Assembly (NCBI GenBank): GCA_950295325.1
Contig: OX485806.1
Location: 2,420,001-2,484,000 of the forward strand
From: Polytrichum commune
Lineage: Eukaryota > Streptophyta > Polytrichopsida > Polytrichales > Polytrichaceae
Length of the DNA: 64,000 nt
Reading direction: 5' to 3'
Part shown: in pieces, positions 11,079 to 22,627 of the stretch
Layout of the letters: every line of letters begins with the position of its first letter
Position numbering within the stretch: position 1 is the first letter of the stretch
Notes under the pieces: model-generated
Told to the model about the DNA's origin: nothing
Database searches by the model: none
The model's input: the letters and a program-made list of their open reading frames with translations, nothing else
Position numbers and translations under genes: made by a program

Positions 11079-11804
11079 CCCATGACCATGGGTTTTGGGT
11101 GGGCATGGGTGGGCATGGATGCGATATTATTGTTCATGGGTGGGCATGGGTGGGCATGGTTGCGATATTATTATTCATGGGTGGGCATGGGTTCGATATT
11201 ATAATGGGTGGGCGTGGGCATAACGATGAGTTTGAGGATGAGTTAGAAGAGATTCATGACAATGGGGTTGAGATAGTAGTTGTTAGCAACTTCGACGCAC
11301 GTATGGAGCTTGAGTTCAGTATGTATGGGACATACAAGGTCACTGATCTCGAAAAAAAATGAGATCATTGCAGCGGTGAGCTTAGCATTGCCAATGAATC
11401 GGGATACCACTGCTAAATTCAATATTCTCTTGTGGTGGAAGCTGAAAGGAGCCCCCACATTCCCCATCATGTCGCGCGTGGCACGTTCGGTTTTGAGCAT
11501 CCCTGCATCCAACTCCAAATCGGAGTCAAACTTCTCGGATGCAGGGAATACACTAACCAAGAAGCACTCCGGGCTGAAGCCAGCGATAGTGAACAACCTT
11601 TTATTTGTCCAATCCAACCAAGACTTGGTGTAGGCGGGTAATGCACATTACACAATTTCTTAATACATGGGCGCAATTTGAATAGCATGGGTGGGCATGG
11701 GTGCACACATGTCATGCTATGGGTGGGCATGGGTGGGCATAGGTCGCTGCTGATGGGCATGGTCTGGGTATAGGTGCAATTTAACGGAAAAATGTTGGGC
11801 TCTG
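11020..11804 (+). mobile_element. 785-bp internally deleted hAT transposon
   Basis: The ends CAGAGCCC and GGGCTCTG are perfect 8-bp inverted repeats. An exact 8-bp TSD, CAATGTAG, flanks them at 11012-11019 and 11805-11812, as expected for hAT. Both subterminal zones are packed with CCCATG / CATGGG hexamers: about seven CCATGCC-type copies at 11040-11095, then GGGTGGGCATGG clusters at 11095-11220 and 11685-11765. Between them lies only the C-terminal end of a transposase gene. Dense subterminal motifs are where hAT transposases bind, so this looks like a short derivative that could be moved in trans. The TSD is still perfect, so insertion is fairly recent. Confidence 0.9.
11222..11633 (+). pseudogene. 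hAT transposase C-terminal fragment, frameshifted
   Basis: Two frames on the plus strand together give the end of an hAT transposase. The first (to a stop at 11360) is acidic and ends KVTDLEKK. The second resumes at once with NEIIAAVSLALPM and carries the dimerisation region: LLWWKLKGAP, FPIMSRVARSVLSIPAS, then SESNFSDAGNTLT and LKPAIVNNLLFVQSN, ending at 11633. The WW-K, IPAS and S-FS-AG pattern is the signature of the hAT dimerisation domain. The frames change at a run of eight A (11352-11359), so a homopolymer slip is the likely break. The catalytic core is absent. Confidence 0.85.
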
Positions 11805-11812
11805 CAATGTAG

Positions 11813-13852
11813 GAAGGATGTAATCACGATTTCAAAAGACCATCGACTTTGGATCTACCCATTTATCAAGGCAATGTAAGAAGTGTTCCACAAAAGGTAA
11901 ACAATACACTCATTTAATAGAAAACTCTTCTTATATATATAAGGATGATTTTGAGGTGGTTTTCACCTAACAACCCAACAATAGTGGAACCCCCTATGTG
12001 CCACCAAAAGACCCAATGTTGCAATGCACTTTGATGATTTATAGGAGTCAAACACACACCCAAAACATAAATAATCTCATGATGGGTATGTTTCCAATAT
12101 GGGAGTGGATTCTTCATACCACATACAAACTAACATGATTGTAGATAGGGGTATTATTTCAAGCATTAGCATACATAATATACATAAGGGAGAGGTATTA
12201 TTTTTCTCTAATGTGTACATTAAAATAAAAATTTAAAGTAAAAATTGAAGTAAAGGTAGATGAACAAAAGGGGACCCTAAGGTTTAGACAAACATTGACA
12301 ATAAATGTGCTAGTTTCATGCAAGTTACTTTATTTCACTCAAATGACGTGTGTTTTAGGGTCAGATTATTATTAGTTATATCTTATGGATGAAAAAAAAT
12401 TAAGAGACTCTCATTGGAAAGTGAAAGTGGAGCATATACATAATAAAGGCCTATATATGTTTTGTGTGTGGATGCATTCATCACATTGAATTGAGAAGCT
12501 TAGTATAAACACAAGAGTTCATTTTCTAGCCTACTATTAGTACATATACATTTATTTTTCTCTAGATTTCTCGTGTATAGAGAGTTTATTTCATAGTCAA
12601 CCATGCATGTCCTTCAGGTTTCCAAAGAAGAGGCCACCCCCTGGGATTCCAACCCGTTTGCTAGCTTCAGTTGATTTTCATGAAATTTCTAAAAATGGTA
12701 AGAAACCCAAAATCAACAAAAATCATGAGGGTGTCACTTCAAGGCCACTTACCTTAGTTCTATTCCAAATTTGATAATATCAAAGCCTCTCTTCCGTCCA
12801 CCAAAAATTTGTCAACTTGTAGCTTGTGCTTAGCCTCTATGGCCACATAGAGATGCCTTCTTTGGATTGGGATCCTACCAATATTACCCGAGGTGAAAAT
12901 GTAGTCAAATGTATCATAACATGTAGATTAACTAAATGAGCATCAAAGGCTCCAAATTAGTCCAAGGTTCCACTCAAGATAATTAAGCACAAACATATGG
13001 GGGTCAATTTTTTACCTTTTACTTTGGTGACACTAGTGTGTGCCTACTCAAAGAATAGTGCATCTAACCCTAGCCAAACCCTATAGATTTGTTATTTAAA
13101 TCCATTGTTATATTTTAAAGATTTTGACCTCAATTGACTGGTTACTTTGGTCGGGAAATGAAATCCATGGGGCTCCACAATGGTAATTGGTGTGTTCACC
13201 CTCCCCTCCCTCACTTCACCCTCCCTATCACAAAAAGTTTAATCCATGCATGAGACTTGTTTTTACTAGAGCCCCTTCATCAATGATAGATCTAGAGTCT
13301 AAACCTTAGGCTGAAATGCAAATTTGGCTCATGCTCCACCCATGGATGTCATTTTATAGGTTAAGTTAAGGTTATTGTAAAAGCAAGGCCCAGCTTCTCA
13401 CGAAATTGGACTATAACATATGTGTAATAGTATCACTTACCCTATTTGAGGCGTATGCGAGGTTATGTTGGTGATTAACAACTTCACCATAAGTGTCACC
13501 TCATGACACTTGGCATTCAATTGCGCTTATTAATATCTTGGCATGAGTATGTTTAATAATGTTATGAGGTCCATGCTTATGCTACACAATGGTCTACAAA
13601 GTTGACTAAAGTGTATACAAAGGACACTTGCCATTAGTATGCTCAAAAATGTTTTTCCATTGCATACTAAAACGCAAGACTATGATCTAAAATATCCCAA
13701 TGTGCTACTCTAACTATCTAAATTTAGATTTTCACTCTAAAAAATCACTTATGTTTGATGAATAAACTCATATTGGCAATTAGCGGAAATGACACTTTCA
13801 GACCTCTAGGCGTGTAGTTTAGTCCCTATGCAAATAGTATACATGACACTAA
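11813..13852. other. AT-rich intergenic DNA, no gene seen
   Basis: No protein family, RNA gene or clear terminal inverted repeat was recognised in these two kilobases. Confidence 0.5.
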
Positions 13853-14551
13853 GGGGTTGTTTACACCATGGACCATGAAGTTGTCCCAAGGCCCTATAAA
13901 ACTTTGTGATTGGCATTTGAACTCGTCCCATGACCACTTTAGTTTACACCAAGGAAAACAATGTCGGAGTGACCATGGAGTTCAAGGTCCCAAAGGGACA
14001 TATTTTAAGGCCTACATTACCCATTGACACCTAGTGAGGGACCCAAAGGTTTTGTAATTTTTTTTTTTTAAATCGGGCCATGGAAGTTGGACCATGGAAA
14101 AATGCCATCTTCCATGGTTCAACTTCATGGTCTATGGTGTAAACCGGTGTTCAAGATTGAAGTCTTCAATGCTCTTCAAACGCGATTTCGCCCTTCAAAA
14201 TATACTTGTCTCAAAACAACCCTTCAAAACACAACCCCAAATTGAAAATGAAGACGTCACTTGAAGTGCTGGATATAATCTACTTGCCACAAGAACCAAC
14301 AAGTGTAGGGCTTTGTCACTACAAGAAGTGGATGTTAGATGGTTGATTCTCAATCCTTCGCACTGTACTAGGAACATGTACCATGTAATTCATGCACAAG
14401 TTTAATATGAGTTTTTTCTTTCATTTCTATAATATTGGATTGACGACTTGGATTTAAACTAGCCCTTCAACTGAAGGGATTAAATTTGAGAGCCCTTCAA
14501 AATGAAAACCATATAAGGGCTCCAATCTTGAACACTGGTGTAAACGGGCTC
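13853..14551. mobile_element. MITE interrupted by a second MITE
   Basis: The left part begins GGGGTTGTTTACACCATGG and continues ACCATGAAGTTG; the right part holds CAACTTCATGGT, CTATGGTGTAAAC and, beyond the insertion, GTGTAAACGGGCTC. These ends are inverted repeats of about 30 bp. The hAT-type element at 14145-14537 has inserted into the right terminal repeat. Without it the host element is about 300 bp. TAA precedes the left end, but the right flank does not match it, so the TSD is lost or the end is slightly misplaced. No coding capacity. Confidence 0.6.
14145..14537. mobile_element. 393-bp hAT-type MITE nested in another MITE
   Basis: The ends are CGGTGTTCAAGATTG and CAATCTTGAACACTG, 14 of 15 bases inverted. 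The flanks are an exact 8-bp TSD, GTGTAAAC, at 14137-14144 and 14538-14545. That length and the CAGTGTTC end are typical of hAT. CCCTTCAA motifs recur near both ends (for example around 14191, 14220, 14462 and 14503), resembling subterminal transposase sites. There is no protein. Confidence 0.85.
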
Positions 14552-14786
14552 ACATTCACGTTAGTGGACAAACCAAACCCCGACGTTACTTTTATTTTGT
14601 TTATAAATCGGCCCTCAATACCATAAATGGTATACCACAAAGGCCGTGTGGGCCCCCAATGGACAAGCCGTTGCAATGTGTCATTGGGACTGGGTCCCTA
14701 GTAGATCAAAAGCAAAGTGGGCACACGTCTTGTGTGAGTGACTCCATCCAAATTTGGTCCACATATTATGATGGGCCTAAATCATG

Positions 14787-14801
14787 CCCCCCCCCCCCCC
14801 C
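14787..14801. repeat. poly-C tract
   Basis: Fifteen consecutive C residues, a likely site of length variation or sequencing error. Confidence 0.9.
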
Positions 14802-14893
14802 ACCATATGCAGCCCGGCACCTAGCTTGTGTGCTATGTACACTATTAATGGTATTAAGTGTCACTTAAGTTACTACACCAATTATCCCAATTA

Positions 14894-15314
14894 AGGTAGA
14901 AATACCATAACCCGTGAAAATAAGGTGATTTGCATTGAAGATCTGGTCTAACAATCATGAGATAATTTTCCAAGATAGATGAGAAGGATTCATGAAGAAT
15001 GCAAGTTGTTTCATGTTTTTCTGCCCTATACAAAAAATGCTACAATTTTCCAAAGTGGAAAGTTGTCCAACCCCCTACTTGTTCACTAGATTATGCCTAC
15101 ACCAAACACGGTAATCCACGTTTCCATATAGAACATCGCCTAAATCAGTTACCTCATGAGTATATTAACACTTGACTCCCATTGGCTACACTAAGTGTAC
15201 ACGCATTGAAGTTGCTGCCAAGCCATGATCGGTTTTCGAAATGGCACTTCACCATTATGACGGCGGTCTAGTGCACAGCTAGAGGATGGTGAACGGGTTA
15301 TGGTATTTCTACCT
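14894..15314. mobile_element. 421-bp MITE with perfect 22-bp inverted repeats
   Basis: AGGTAGAAATACCATAACCC at the left end faces its exact complement GGGTTATGGTATTTCTACCT at the right; two further bases extend the match to 22. TA flanks both sides (14892-14893 and 15315-15316), consistent with a Tc1/mariner-type TSD. The ends are undiverged, so the insertion may be recent. No open frame matters inside. Confidence 0.7.
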
Positions 15315-15316
15315 TA

Positions 15317-17042
15317 GTATGTGTTACTATTTGGAGTTACGCAGTGCAAGAATGTCTTACTCCAGAGTTCAATTTTTAATTCATGAAAGTTCAATAGGTT
15401 GTTTGGACATTATAGAATATAAATGACATTTCTTGGTAGAACATTACATTCTCATTAACTAGTTTTAACGTTGCATAACTCTATATAGTAATATGCACTA
15501 ATTGGGATAATCAATGTAGTTGGGATTACACAGTGCCATGACTTTCAATTATAGAATTTTAATGTAGAAGTAAACTACAAATGTGTAGTTTGAGCACATC
15601 AATATTTGTGCATTTTGAGTAAGAGCATGATCACACGTTGTACACCAAACACAAACATCACGGGGTGCAAAAACATTTAACATTACTCTCTCGTTATATG
15701 TCCCACATGTTTAAACGACCTCCATAAATGTGTGGGTCCCATGACCAAAATTAACATCTTACAATACATAAGGCTTTACATAGGAATAGTTGAAGTTAAG
15801 ATTTTATTTAATCAAAGATTAAGAGGTATTGATAGTTGATGAAGGGGTTGAAAATATGGGCCACAACACGGGCATGCTATTCCAGCTAGGGAGGGTTTTT
15901 TAATTCCAACCAACGCTATAATAGTGGTTGGGGCCAACGCACGGGTGCCCCATTTTGGCTATACCCGGAATAGAACCGTTCCGGCTAGCTCTAAGGAGCA
16001 TGGTTGGGCATGCTCTAATTATTTCTTGTATTGCATGGCTCCAAACATCAAATGAAATTAAATATCATAAATATTTTGTGATCCAATGGACTCATTCACA
16101 AAATGAGAATAATTCCATAAGGTTACCAAACCCCTAAAGTTCAGATTTTTTTTCATGTCTTGCTCTTTCAATTAAACATGTGGTGCTTACTGTCGGTTGA
16201 TAGCTGGTCTGGAGCAAGATAGCTTTAAGACTAAATGTTGGATTATTTTGAAAATGATAGACACAATTTCTCAGAAATACATTAATTTTTCTTACATTTT
16301 TTTTCAGAATACGGTAAATTCTCACTCTACACAAGCTTATGTAATAATAGTAATCCACTCTAGGTTAGCGCATAGAGGAGGAGTTCACATTATATTCCAT
16401 GTCGTCCTTAGTCATCACAAAGAATATGGGTTAGTTTGAAATTGCAAGACTATGTACTAAGAGCTTGGTCTATGTCCTTCACAAATTACTACATCCAAGA
16501 ATAACTTTATGATTTTAATTAATTGCAAAAGACATGAACGAATTTCAGCAAGCATTTTCAAGAAGTGAGGAAATTTGAAGAGAAAATTTGTGATGAAATT
16601 TTTTTGGAAGCTTGATCGTGCTAAGAAGAATTTTTTTGGGGGGTTGTCTTAGACAATCAAACATTTTATCACCTCCAATAACAACAAAAAGTGCATTTTG
16701 AAGTTGTTATACAAAAGATACAAACAAATACATACAAGAGGACTATTTGGGCTTCATCTCTCAAGTTTACATTTCCCCCATAGATTGTGGATACCTCATG
16801 GGGAGGAGTTGTATACTAAAACGTCCTTTAGATGTAATATGTAATGTGAATGCCTTATACCTATTAAATGGATATTTGTGAGTTGACCAAAATTGTCGAA
16901 GTTATATAGAAATGTAAAAAAAAAAATTGATTTTTTTTGTTTTGAATTTCCTGACTGACTTTCGGCACTTTGAATAATTTTTTCGACACAACCAGCTATC
17001 AACCTACAATAACCCATAGTCAAATCGATTGAAGAAAATAAA
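15317..17042. other. intergenic DNA, no gene seen
   Basis: Nothing recognised. The overlapping frames at 16134-16439 run on both strands through an AT-rich stretch and lack domains. Confidence 0.5.
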
Positions 17043-17380
17043 GGTGGGTTTACATTAAGGTCCACGTCCAAGAAATTCGGAGTCAAAAGCACCCCTCGAT
17101 GGACCTTACTTTTGAGCTCGAGATTAGACCCAAGCTCAAGGATCAGACCCAAGCTCAAAGATCAGTTTCTCAAACTTGAAGGAGTATTCTCTTGGGTAGG
17201 ACTACCAGACTTTGGCAAGAAAGTGAAGTTCAATTATAGCCACTTCATTTTTTTCACACCTTGGACTTTGGACCCTAGTGTAAATGCCTTAGGTCCAAAA
17301 GGTTATATCGACCAAAAAGATTGGTCAATTTTGGAGTTTCTTTCGGTCTTGGATCCTAGGTACCTAGTGTAAAGCCGCCC
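17043..17380. mobile_element. small MITE, TTTACA-type ends
   Basis: The left end GGTGGGTTTACATTAAGGTC faces the complement of the right end, GGGCGGCTTTACACTAGGTA, and both continue into CCAAG. It is about 340 bp and non-coding. The TTTACA-plus-TAGG core is shared with the elements near 13.85, 28.55 and 36.3 kb. The TSD is not clear. Confidence 0.5.
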
Positions 17381-18946
17381 TACTTCCCATGTTGCAACAT
17401 AGTTGACCGTGCTTCCATGTTGAGTTACCTAAGGAACATTTATGGGGCCAAGCTTGATCCATCAACCTTTTTTTTGTTGGCTACTAGTAGCCACTTTGCT
17501 ATAGTGAAGTGAATTGATTTACACACCCATGTTGTTTTTTAAAGGATTCTTGTATTGTAAGATGCCACCTCCACTCTTTGTGGGTAAGAGGTGGCGCCGA
17601 CTAGCTTCACATGGGTGGAGTGCAGTCGCCTAAAATTAGGACCTGCCATTAAGCTTCATTATTGGGAGTAGCTAATGAGCTCCATTGTGAGCTGTGGATG
17701 GAGCCGATCTTCCCATCCAAGGAGTCATGTCACCGAGAGTTTAGTTGAGTAGGTTGAGTGGTGTCACCACTTTCTCCTCCATTCTCCACCCCTGCGGGCG
17801 CCATCCTCTTGCTCTCTCAGCTTGTACCTTGTAGCCTCTTTGCTCATGTAGTGTTGATTAATGGCACCACCTTTTGATTGTAATGGAGTTTGAGAATTTT
17901 GGGTACCAAATCTCAAGTTTGGGAGTGGTGCTTGAAGGTAGCTTGTGGACTCATATTCTCATTTGGGGCTTGTGGTGGGTGTGTGATCCTATTCCGACTT
18001 GCCAATTTCTCTTATGTTGAGGTTTTTGATTCATGGATGGGAGGAATGGAATTCCGATGATATGAACTTGAGAGGTGAGTTTGAATAGTAGGAGATTTTG
18101 ATACTTACTAGTAGCATCTATTATATAACCACAATTACATGTTTTAATGCAAAGGCCAATCTCCTCACCTACTTATTTGTAATTACATGTGATTGTATGA
18201 GTGGTTTTTTATAGCAATGATGATCATTTTGGGTGTATTTTCTTGTTTAAGTAGGTTCCTCCAATCTTTTTGGGTGTAGAAATGCATTAGGTACTTTACT
18301 TTACAACACTTAGCATCTTATATGTGTGCAAACTAGTTCACTTTGGACGCACATTGATGTTTAAGAGGGTTGGTGGCCTAAGATATTTCTTGAAATGTAT
18401 GATATGTACATGTTGATCCTTTCATACATTTGCAAACTAGTTGAACTTGGAAGCCTCTAGAGGTTTAAGGGGCTAGTGCAACAACAAACATAAATTCAGG
18501 GCCACTTATTCGCTTACTATTCTATATGTGGAGCCTTCCGTATACAATTAGCAATCGCCACCCATAATGACACATATGTTTTGTGCATTCGCCAAACACC
18601 CCCTTTGATCCATCTAAATGTAGCCACCCTAAACTCCAAAAAAAATCTCAAGCTCACCACCTTGGTTGCTTATGAACTCAACATGTAGCCAAACCTACTA
18701 CGTTTTAAAAAAAACAAATAATAAGGGTTGCGATCGATAGCTTTAATTGGAGTGTATGGGCCCATAATATCTTGAAATGTGTGCACTATGTACAAAGTAG
18801 AGGTGAGTGGTGTCAACACATCCCATGCTAGCACTTAACTTATTAGCTTCATACCAATGAACAGGATGAACCAACCACTATGCTACATATGAATCAGTTG
18901 AGTTTGAGAAATAACCGGTTGAAGTTCAAGACTTCAGGAAAACTAC
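17381..18946. other. intergenic DNA, no gene seen
   Basis: No gene, RNA or transposon end was recognised. Confidence 0.5.
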
Positions 18947-20007
18947 ACTAAATTTTATATTTAGTGTCTCCAATTATAATCGCTTTGCTCAAATACTAAT
19001 CGTAAACCCCGGTGTAGTGTGACCAACACTAAATGTTAACCTAACATCAGTTGTCATTCCTTGTAAATTATATATTATTACAGTGTTGTTACTGTCACTT
19101 ACTAAGTGTTTTTCCATCTAAATTTCAATAATCCGTGACAATGTTTCATCACAGATTTGTTAGGATGCAAAGTATACCAAACTTTGTTTCAACTAATTGG
19201 CATTTGAATCAACTGCAAATAAGTGGGGATGACAGTACTTGTAAACTTATTCAGAGAAAGTGTCACTAAAGTGACATGAAACACCATATGACACTAAATA
19301 CAATTATGTTAGAGGAGTCTATAATATATGCCTCGAATTAACAAAGAAAAACCGAAAGATCACAACATGTGGCCGGTTGGACTTGAAAGCACTCGGATCT
19401 TGACCAATTATGCCCAAAAATCTCCCCGGACATTGCTTCATATAAAAGCCGGTACTTAAAGTGGGTGCTTCGCGTGAAGGATGGACCACAAGGACCATGT
19501 GGCAAGAGGATAGAATTATGTATCTCCAAGATACCTAACTTATGGAACATGAAAACTGTTTTCGGTTTGTAGTGTTGAGTTGAGTGACAACAACCTCTTA
19601 GAATCTGCACTCCACATCACCAATAGGTAACCGTATCTTGATTACACTCAATATTGTATTTAGTGTCGTATGATATTTTATGTCATTTTGGTCATTTATA
19701 TAATGACAACTTCTTATAAATAAGTTTACAAGTACTATCATCCCAATCTACTTTTAGTTCGTTCACTGCCCAATCGTGCATCCCACCATTTTTGTAATGA
19801 AATATTGTCATGGATGATTCAAATTTGGATGAAAAGAAACTTAATAAGCAACAGTATTTGCAACACTGAAATTCTATAATGTGCGAAAACAATTACAATG
19901 TTACATTTAGATTTAGTATTAGTGATGCTACATGGGTGGTTTACAATTAGTATTGAGCAAGATACATAGAATTAGTGACACTAAATACAAAGCTTAGTGT
20001 GTAGTGA
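18947..20007. mobile_element. CACTA-like non-autonomous element, ~1.06 kb
   Basis: The left end ACTACACTAAATTTTATA and right end AAGCTTAGTGTGTAGTG form an imperfect inverted repeat. ACACTAAAT / ATTTAGTGT motifs recur inside, notably at about 18957-18970, 19022-19035, 19284-19297, 19655-19665, 19905-19915 and 19978-19990. Repeated short motifs near the ends and a terminal CACTA are features of En/Spm (CACTA) elements. No transposase is present. A segment around 19250-19310 recurs near 60.6 kb. Confidence 0.5.
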
Positions 20008-20009
20008 TT

Positions 20010-22319
20010 TCCTTAATTTTCTCTAGCAGGAGGGTGAGAGATGTGGAAAAAGGCACCTTTTCATTGATGGGGACCTGTTCCGCATGGTTCTTACATGATT
20101 TCAGCTCATGACACCTACCATGAGGGGTGCAATAGGAACTTAGCCCTCCCCAGTGTATTGTTAATCAGATTCAATTGGGTCCCACTACACTAAATCATGG
20201 TACTGTAGTTGGTTCCAAATTATGAGTCAATATGACTTTAAATGGTACAACCTTGTTTATACAAGGGTGATCTATCTGTCCACCATTCCTCACAAAAACT
20301 TTGTTTGTTATTAAACTGACCTTTAAACTAAGTTGAGAGCTTGAATATATTTCCAAACTTACAATACTTGATGGTCCCACAAGTTTTCAAGCAATCACAA
20401 GATTGCTTAGGAATGTTGGTCCCCAGCCAATAGGCTTTCAAGCACCCTTTGCCTTGTCAGGAATTCTCCTCTGTTTAGTATCACTTCCCCCCCTGGATCT
20501 AAGGTCTCTTTGAGCATTGTCACTTCAAACTTGCCCAACCCATTGAGAGCTTGAGAATTGGTCAAGCTCTCAGGAGTATGAGCATTTGATGACAGCTTGT
20601 AAAATCCAAGTACCAAACTCCTGGAAATTGCAATTTCAAACTCTCCAACTAGAGCTCTAGTGTAAAGGGAGCATTAAAGGGTAGCTGTTAAAATCTACTG
20701 CAGCCTTTTGGGAGTTTGGTGCCTTGAGGAAATGCAAGGGAAAACAATCTGCCAACGTAGCAAGAGCAAAAGAAACCTTCATTTCCTCCAATTTACAGTT
20801 AGAAACTGCAATAAATATCATTCATTGAAGTTTATGGGTAATCAATCAGCACAATTGCTCAGCAAGGGAGCTCTATGTTATCTAGGACACCATCCCAGAA
20901 TTAAAGAATCACCCTCAATTCCTCACCTTCCATCTGTACCACAAATTCAAGATTGTTTTGTAATGATGTGTAGAACAATCTGAATGCACGGAAACCCAAT
21001 TTCACATATCAGTACTTCATATGTGTAAATCACCAGCATGTCCACGCACTTGAGAATGCAATAGTACCTATACAACATTTCATATTGCGACTGGGACATA
21101 CTTGAACACTATGCATATCTTTACCCATACATAGTGAATCCCATGCCTCTACTCGGGACGCAGGAAGAGTTTCAGATACTCAAACCGGATCCAGAATAAA
21201 TATGCAGTTGGAGAACATGTCGCATAAAGATGTGCATCCTGCAAATGTGCACAAAATTAGTATATGGCATTGATGCAAGTGCTTGCTTGAACTCTTAAGA
21301 GAAGTAGACTCTTAGTTTGTGTTTAGAAATGTGGCTGTGCTGGCTACCAATTAAGAAAAATTAGAATGTGTACACGGAACTCTGTCACGCATACATCAGT
21401 GACACTACAAGAAATAACCACCATAGAAGCACCAGATCATTACACTTGAAACACTTGGTTTGAAATCCTGTAAGCTGCAACCAAACACATGAACCGCAAA
21501 TTTTGAAACGCTCAAATAAACATGTATACGAGTTTGCAGTAACAACAAGCAAGAACATTTTACTGTAAGGGCGTTCATGTAGGTAAGCATGCAGACATGT
21601 CATGTCATACAAGATAGAAGTAAAGTACACATAGACCATACATCTGGGGAGAGAAACCAAAAAAGACATTGCACATTAAAGCAAGATTATAGCATATCTA
21701 AAGAAAACCTGCAACGTTCATGTATGTACAGATTGATAGTTGGTCTACATAGAGGTTTAACTTGGACACGTCTGTCAGAACAAACTGACTCTGATGAGTC
21801 AAGAACATCATCGTAATGCCCTCCATGAGATGCCAAAAAGTGGGCCTAGCTTTTAAGGCCACACAAAAGTGTGAAGCTAGGTTACCCTTTTCAAGGGAGC
21901 ATGCTTACCAAACCAGCTCTGACAGGCAAATTCCTGGCCAGCTTGCCTTAAAGGAATGGGAGGTGGTTTGGAGCCGCAGGCCTGTGTAACAACCACAAAG
22001 CCTCTCTCTCATTAGTGGGAAAGGACCAAGGTAATGTGTAACTTGTTTCCTATCTCACATGTACTACACATGCTGTCTTGTTACATGATTGCATAGACCA
22101 GTGACGGACACTGACCAAATTAGGCATGGAGAGCGGATGCGAGCTCGTGGAGTCTACCCGAGGGGGTCTCCAAAGCTTGTGCTTCCATCCGTGCACTGGT
22201 AATCCACTCTAGCTGCAATAATAAGCCCCTCTTTCCCATCAGCCTTCTTTAAAAACAAGACACCACTCGTCTTGGAGCCACTCCTCCAATATCTTACACA
22301 CACTTTTCACATTCACGTC
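20010..22319. other. intergenic DNA; right part may hold the 3' end of the HEXIM-like gene
   Basis: No second gene was recognised. The HEXIM-like gene reads leftward and stops at 22620, so part of this stretch is probably its 3' untranslated region. Short frames on both strands have no known motif. Confidence 0.4.
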
Positions 22320-22627
22320 GCTTCAACTCCCAAGGCAATTGACATGTCTACACATAGAGCTAGAGCAACTCTTCCTACCATATGTTACACATCGTGCAAT
22401 ACTTCCTAAGAGGCACACTTCTTCTATGAGACATTTCGCCAACTCCCTCCTACGTTGTTGTTCAGTCGATGATTCCTATCTCTCAAATCGCAAGACAATT
22501 GACATGTGTACTACACATAGAGCTACTCTTTCTATCAGATGTTATTAAACTTTGTACATTTATCCTAAAAGGCACACTTCTATGAAACTTTTTGCCAACT
22601 CCCACTGCGTTGTTATATCTCAAGTCG
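22320..22627. repeat. tandem duplication overlapping the end of the HEXIM-like CDS
   Basis: Two adjacent copies share, in order, CAATTGACATGT, CACATAGAGCTA, AGGCACACTTCT, GCCAACTCCC, GTTGTT and CTCAA.TCGC. The copies start near 22320 and 22482. The last shared piece in the right copy contains the complement of the stop codon and final codons (22619-22627); its partner is at 22482-22490. The duplication therefore took the last bases of the coding sequence with it. Confidence 0.65.

Noticed and set aside
11036-11220. Met-Pro-Ile-rich frame at the left end of the hAT element
   Set aside because: It is a translation of the CCCATG hexamer array, not a protein.
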